Assembly (NCBI RefSeq): GCF_009695775.1
Contig: NZ_VUNG01000009.1
Location: forward strand, 37,181 to 95,449
Source: Hallella mizrahii
GTDB lineage: Bacteria; Bacteroidota; Bacteroidia; Bacteroidales; Bacteroidaceae
Length of the DNA stretch: 58,269 nt
Direction of reading: 5' to 3'
Under the pieces are notes generated by a model, which saw nothing but the letters and a program-made list of their open reading frames with translations, had not been told where the DNA came from and made no database searches. Below, in pieces: positions 54,888-58,269 of this stretch (positions are counted from its first letter, which is position 1; the number at the start of each line of letters is the position of its first letter). The position numbers and the translations under genes are program-made.

Positions 54888-54895
54888 CAAAGTTA
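54888..54895 (-). promoter_or_regulatory. -7 box for rimP-nusA-infB
   Basis: The minus strand reads TAACTTTG, matching TAnnTTTG exactly. Transcription from it would begin near 54881, upstream of the hairpin at 54842-54873. No convincing -33 element is present. Confidence 0.5.
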
Positions 54896-54998
54896 CTATT
54901 TTTTTTTCATATTCCATTCACTCGACCATACTTTTTTGCTTTCCCACTGCTAAAATACTGTGTTTTCATGCGAAAAAGTATGAAGTGCAAGCTCTTGG

Positions 54999-56672
54999 CT
55001 ATTTTTTCTGCTTTTCACCCACCGTGAGAATACCAGCATAGCGCTTTGGATCCTTGAGCAAGGCATAGGCTGCCTGCACTTGCTTGTCGTAGCGCAGCGT
55101 GTTGAGGATGGCACCGCGCTGATAGTAGTAAGCCGAGACGATGTCACTGGCAAGCAACTGTTTGATGCCTTCTTTGTTGAAGTCGAGATCCTTGGCAAGA
55201 TTGTGTTTCAGCTTTTTCTTCAAAGCCTCGAATTCTGGCTTGGCGTCGTCGTAATATCCCTCAAACTTCGCCACTTTTTCAAGGTTGTCGAGGGTTTTCT
55301 CGCTCATGGCGTCGTATTTAAAACGACTGTTGAGCACGCGCTGCTTAAACTCGTTGTAGTCGGCATCGCTAAGGTCGAACGTAGCGGCAGACCCGATGGT
55401 GGGATGCTTGGCGATATAATCAATCTCGTAGCTGGAGACAAGCTCGTCGGAGTCTTTCACCGCAGCAAGGTAATAAGCGAGGTTTGACATAGAGTCGGCC
55501 TTTACTTCTATGTCCGGTATGATGCCGCCGCCGTCCATCACCTTACGTCCGTGGGCTGTGTAGAAGGTGCGCTTAAGCGAGTCGGCTACGACTTCGGTAG
55601 AACCGCCGTTGGCATGTTTATAGGTGATCTTCTGGATACAGCGGCCCGAAGGAATATAATATTTGTTGGTCGTCAGCTTCATCTTGCCGTTGTAAGGCAG
55701 ATCCATCACGGTCTGAACAAGCCCTTTGCCGTAGGTCTTCGTACCCATGACCACGGCTCGATCCATATCCTGCAAGGCACCGCTGGTGATCTCTGAGGCA
55801 GACGCACTGCTGCCATTGACGAGCACCACCACGGGCATGATGGTATCGACTGGCTCCACTGTAGTGAAATAGTCATTGTTCATGCGTTTGACCTTTCCAC
55901 GGTTGCTCACCACAAGCTTGCCTTTAGGCACGAAGCAGTTGACGATGTTCACAGCCTCAGGCTCCGATCCGCCGCCGTTGCCGCGCAAGTCGAAGACAAG
56001 TGCTTTCATGCCTTGCTTCTTCATGTCGATGATGGCGTTGCGCACAATCTTGCCGCAACCTTCGGTAAACTGGTTGAGATTGAGGTATCCGATGCCGTCC
56101 TTCTGCAAACCATAATAGGGAACAGCTGGCAACTGAATAGCACGGCGCGTGACCTTGAACTTCATTTCCTTGCCGGTGGAGGGGCGCAGAACTTTCAACA
56201 AGAACGTCGTCCCGGCATCGCCACGCAAATGGTCGCTGACATAGTTGTTGTCGCGCTTAGTCATGTCCTCGCCGTCGATGCTGAGGATAATGTCACCCTT
56301 CTTCAATCCCACTTCCGCCGCCGGCATGTTTTCGTAAGGCTCGTCGATGCAAACGCGCCCGAGTTTGAAGTTGTAGCGGATCAGCGATCCGATACCAGCA
56401 TACTTGCCCGTGAGCATCATCTTCACGTCCTTGCTCTTGTCCTCGGGATAGTATTCGGTGTAGGGGTCGAGCGAGTGGAGCATGGAATTGATGCCGTAGC
56501 CCACCACCTCGTCAGCGTCGAGCGTGTCGACATACATCATATCGAGGTTGCGGTAGATGGTGTTGAACACTTCAAGGTTCTTCGCTACCTTGAAGTTGTG
56601 GTCAGCGTCTGCCTGTGCCCAGCTCATGGTGGTGAGCAGCAGACAGGCGAGTGTCAGAAACGTCTTTCTCAT
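54999..56672 (-). CDS. Secreted S41-family C-terminal processing peptidase with PDZ domain
   Basis: From the Met at 56672 (MRKTFLTLACLLLTTMSWAQA, signal peptide) the protein has 557 residues. A PDZ domain (about 95-185, GIGSLIRYNFKLGRVCI and LKKGDIILSIDGEDM) precedes the S41 peptidase domain, with FDLRGNGGG, VNGSSASASEI (likely nucleophile S289) and GTKTYGKGLVQ carrying the general-base lysine. A helical C-terminal part follows. Such periplasmic proteases trim or degrade envelope proteins. The longer frame from 56777 lacks a signal peptide and covers the promoter. Confidence 0.92.
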   Translation of the reverse strand: MRKTFLTLACLLLTTMSWAQADADHNFKVAKNLEVFNTIYRNLDMMYVDTLDADEVVGYGINSMLHSLDPYTEYYPEDKSKDVKMMLTGKYAGIGSLIRYNFKLGRVCIDEPYENMPAAEVGLKKGDIILSIDGEDMTKRDNNYVSDHLRGDAGTTFLLKVLRPSTGKEMKFKVTRRAIQLPAVPYYGLQKDGIGYLNLNQFTEGCGKIVRNAIIDMKKQGMKALVFDLRGNGGGSEPEAVNIVNCFVPKGKLVVSNRGKVKRMNNDYFTTVEPVDTIMPVVVLVNGSSASASEITSGALQDMDRAVVMGTKTYGKGLVQTVMDLPYNGKMKLTTNKYYIPSGRCIQKITYKHANGGSTEVVADSLKRTFYTAHGRKVMDGGGIIPDIEVKADSMSNLAYYLAAVKDSDELVSSYEIDYIAKHPTIGSAATFDLSDADYNEFKQRVLNSRFKYDAMSEKTLDNLEKVAKFEGYYDDAKPEFEALKKKLKHNLAKDLDFNKEGIKQLLASDIVSAYYYQRGAILNTLRYDKQVQAAYALLKDPKRYAGILTVGEKQKK

Positions 56673-56718
56673 ATCTTTTTTATGTCGTTTTTCGTATATA
56701 TTTAATGTATCACGGGTG

Positions 56719-56726
56719 CAAAGATA
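56719..56726 (-). promoter_or_regulatory. -7 box for the S41 peptidase gene
   Basis: The minus strand reads TATCTTTG, matching TAnnTTTG, 46 bp before the chosen start. Confidence 0.55.
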
Positions 56727-56776
56727 CGAAAAAGAGGCCATAAAATCATCTTTCTCAAAAAAAAGTTGCAAAAACA

Positions 56777-56808
56777 TTTGGTGGTTTCAAGGAATGTCCG
56801 TACCTTTG
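56777..56808 (+). promoter_or_regulatory. Promoter of tRNA-Asn (TTTG, 20 bp, TACCTTTG)
   Basis: TTTG at 56777-56780 and TACCTTTG at 56801-56808 are separated by 20 bp, the same geometry as at tRNA-Glu. Confidence 0.85.
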
Positions 56809-56838
56809 CAATCGCAAATCAGAAATGACACGCACACT

Positions 56839-56912
56839 GCTTCAGTAGCTCAGTTGGTTAGAGCACCTGACTGTTAATCAGGGGGTCGTTGGTTCAAGCC
56901 CATCCTGGAGCG
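56839..56912 (+). tRNA. tRNA-Asn, anticodon GTT
   Basis: The acceptor is GCTTCAG/CTGGAGC (one G-U pair), D stem GCTC/GAGC, anticodon stem CCTGA/TCAGG with loop CTGTTAA (anticodon GTT), and T stem GTTGG/CCATC with one T-T mismatch. CCA is not encoded. A terminator follows 12 bp later. Confidence 0.95.
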
Positions 56913-56924
56913 CGTTACAAATCA

Positions 56925-56953
56925 AGGAGTTAGAGTAAATCTAACTCCTTTTT
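56925..56953 (+). terminator. tRNA-Asn terminator
   Basis: AGGAGTTAGA and TCTAACTCCT form a perfect 10-bp stem with a 5-nt loop, followed by TTTT. Confidence 0.88.
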
Positions 56954-56963
56954 CGTTTTAGCT

Positions 56964-56982
56964 GTGTACATGTGGTGTACAT
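56964..56982 (+). repeat. 11-bp direct repeat GTGTACAT next to tRNA-Asn
   Basis: GTGTACAT occurs at 56964 and 56975. It lies about 50 bp after the tRNA 3' end, beside a decayed gene. Possibly the trace of an integration site; weak evidence. Confidence 0.4.
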
Positions 56983-57068
56983 AGAGATTTTATTTCAGCC
57001 CTATCACAGACTGTCATACATCATTACGAAATCCCATCTTTAGGCCGTTTTAAGACCATCTCCAACTG

Positions 57069-58127
57069 TTAATTGGTGGTATGCTGACGTGTCACTGTGC
57101 GGACATAGCTCGCTGAAAGACCGTTCTCCGATCCGCTCTTAGTGCGCGAGAGGCGATCGACGGAATAGGATTGCGAAGTATTGAAGCGTAGACGTTCCGC
57201 ATCGATGGGTGCTTGGAGACTGGGGACTGAGAACCATTGTGGCAAAGCGGCTGAGGATCCTCGTCCATAGAGCGTATAGAAGCTAAGGCTTTATCCCTCC
57301 ATGTCACGCCCCGTTCGGTCGTATTGGACTGTGTATTCCAACTGTTTCTTTTTTCCAATCTGCATTGCTGCGGCGTCGCCTCCAACATGCGTTGGCTGAC
57401 CTACAAGGAAATAAGGTCGCAGAATTGGTACCAAGCGGTCGCGCACAGAGTCCTTCAGCGTGATGTTCATGCCCACGTCGTCGGTGAACACACGGTTGCG
57501 CAGTGCTTTGATAGGCTGATCGTGATTCACCACCTCAGCTCTTTTCACATCCCTGGCGCGGATATTATCAGTGAGCTTATTGTATTGCCCTTTACTCAGG
57601 TCCATGCCCTCCACGGTGAATCGGCTGAGTTCTTTGCCATTATAGCTGATTCTTCCGTTCTTGGCAACCTCCACACCAGGGAGTTTTTTCAGTACGTCCT
57701 TCAAGGTGTTGTCTCTGTCGGTGGCATAATGAGTCAGATCATAGATGATGGTATCTTTTCGTTGTAATACAGGCGAGGCTAATACCCTCACCTCTTTCAG
57801 CCGAAATGACTTTTGTGCCATACGGATAATGTTCCCATCGTCTTTTTCCAAGTCGATGGTTTGCCTGCTATAGTCCATCAGAGAGCCTTGCAGCTTGTCG
57901 TTTCTTTCCCTTTCAACCTTCAGCGAGAAGTATCCGTTTTTGTCCGTCCTTACAAACGTCACGGTCTTTCCTTCCCGTTTCAGCATAACACTTGCTCCCT
58001 CCAGTCCGTCGCCCGAGAGGGAGTCCACCACTTGACCCGTAATAGTAGTTTGGGCCAACAAAGGTAGGTGCAGGAAAATTAAAAAGAAGAACCTAAAATC
58101 CGCAAGCAATCTCAATGACAATCTCAA
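57069..58127 (-). pseudogene. Truncated TonB-dependent receptor with internal stop
   Basis: The first 278 codons encode a signal peptide, a carboxypeptidase-regulatory-like domain (TTITGQVVDSLSGDGLEGASVML) and a plug-like region (LKDVLKKLPGVEVAKNGRISYNGKELSRFTVEGMDL), as in a family of TonB-linked outer membrane proteins of about 800-900 residues. A TAA at 57291-57293 interrupts it. The same frame then continues for 73 codons with receptor-like sequence (ALPQWFSVPSLQAPIDAERLRF) to a second stop at 57069. Most of the barrel is missing. It is decayed by a nonsense change plus loss of the 3' part; a sequencing error could explain the first stop but not the truncation. Confidence 0.82.
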
Positions 58128-58269
58128 TTGCAGTAAAGAGCGTGAACACTATGCATCATGATAGTATGAGCGTGAATTTTGTCCGATTTGTGCACACCAT
58201 CCCCTTACCCCACGATGCGACTTGAGGTAATACGCAGATTAAAACCATAAGGAACGGATTTTATCCGAA
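58128..58269. other. Right end of window, no gene recognised
   Basis: Short repeats are seen (CAATCTCAAT twice around 58108-58126, GAGCGTGAA twice at about 58138 and 58169). No promoter box or gene could be assigned. Confidence 0.3.

Noticed and set aside
56839..56912. tRNA-Asn as a decayed tRNA because of a T-stem mismatch
   Set aside because: All other stems, the anticodon loop, the consensus promoter and the terminator are intact, so it is probably functional.
57092..57388. Frameshift explanation for the truncated receptor
   Set aside because: A second frame looked open past the first stop, but the receptor-like sequence actually continues in the original frame after the TAA, so the lesion is a nonsense codon, not a frameshift.

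Overview
The window is a chromosomal segment from a member of the Bacteroidales, most likely Prevotella or a close relative. The evidence is repeated promoters of the Bacteroidetes type (TTTG, about 20 bp, TAnnTTTG), a SusC/SusD pair, a GlsA/GlsB glycine-lipid acyltransferase pair, a secreted protease with a tail that looks like a type IX secretion signal, and a division gene order typical of the phylum. Most of it is core genome with moderately high GC. A small toxin-antitoxin-like cassette near 31.3-31.9 kb is clearly more AT-rich.

Layout. 1-2.5 kb: the 3' end of a dGTPase gene, then glsA-glsB on the minus strand. 2.7-19.3 kb: a long plus-strand division and cell-wall cluster, rsmH-ftsL-ftsI-murE-mraY-murD-ftsW-murG-murC-ftsQ-ftsA-ftsZ, followed by a YqeY-like gene and a strong terminator. 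mraZ is absent upstream and murF and ddl are not in the cluster. 19.4-21.4 kb: recO (minus), tRNA-Glu, rpsT and a secreted protein of unknown function. 21.6-31.2 kb: carbohydrate enzymes around gyrB: a GH43-CBM6-GH8 fusion, gyrB, then an apparent operon of a GH95 enzyme, a protein resembling the N-terminal part of GH78 rhamnosidases without a catalytic barrel, and an AraC regulator. 31.3-35 kb: a PIN toxin with a 46-residue partner, gpmI, ung and a DUF3109-like protein. 35-43.7 kb (minus): an SGNH hydrolase, susD, susC and an M6 metalloprotease. 43.8-49.8 kb (minus): sufB-sufC-sufD-sufS-rnhB. 50-56.7 kb (minus): rimP-nusA-infB and an S41 peptidase. 56.8-58.1 kb: tRNA-Asn and a TonB-dependent receptor pseudogene.

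The most unusual feature lies in the suf operon. A repeat element with arms of heptanucleotide repeats (GAGTTGA) and a conserved core (CCCTCTWTCCTACGGTT) occurs twice. One copy fills the sufD-sufS spacer and even supplies the sufD stop codon. The other lies in frame inside sufS, adding about 60 residues just before the segment that carries the catalytic cysteine. A different heptamer array (consensus GATGAAT) sits between sufS and rnhB. Separate direct-repeat clusters with a period of about 22 bp occur in the murE-mraY, mraY-murD and pre-gyrB spacers, with a 23-bp pair before murE. The pre-gyrB spacer also carries a 56-nt near-perfect palindrome.

All family assignments come from reading motifs in the translated sequence; no database search was run.
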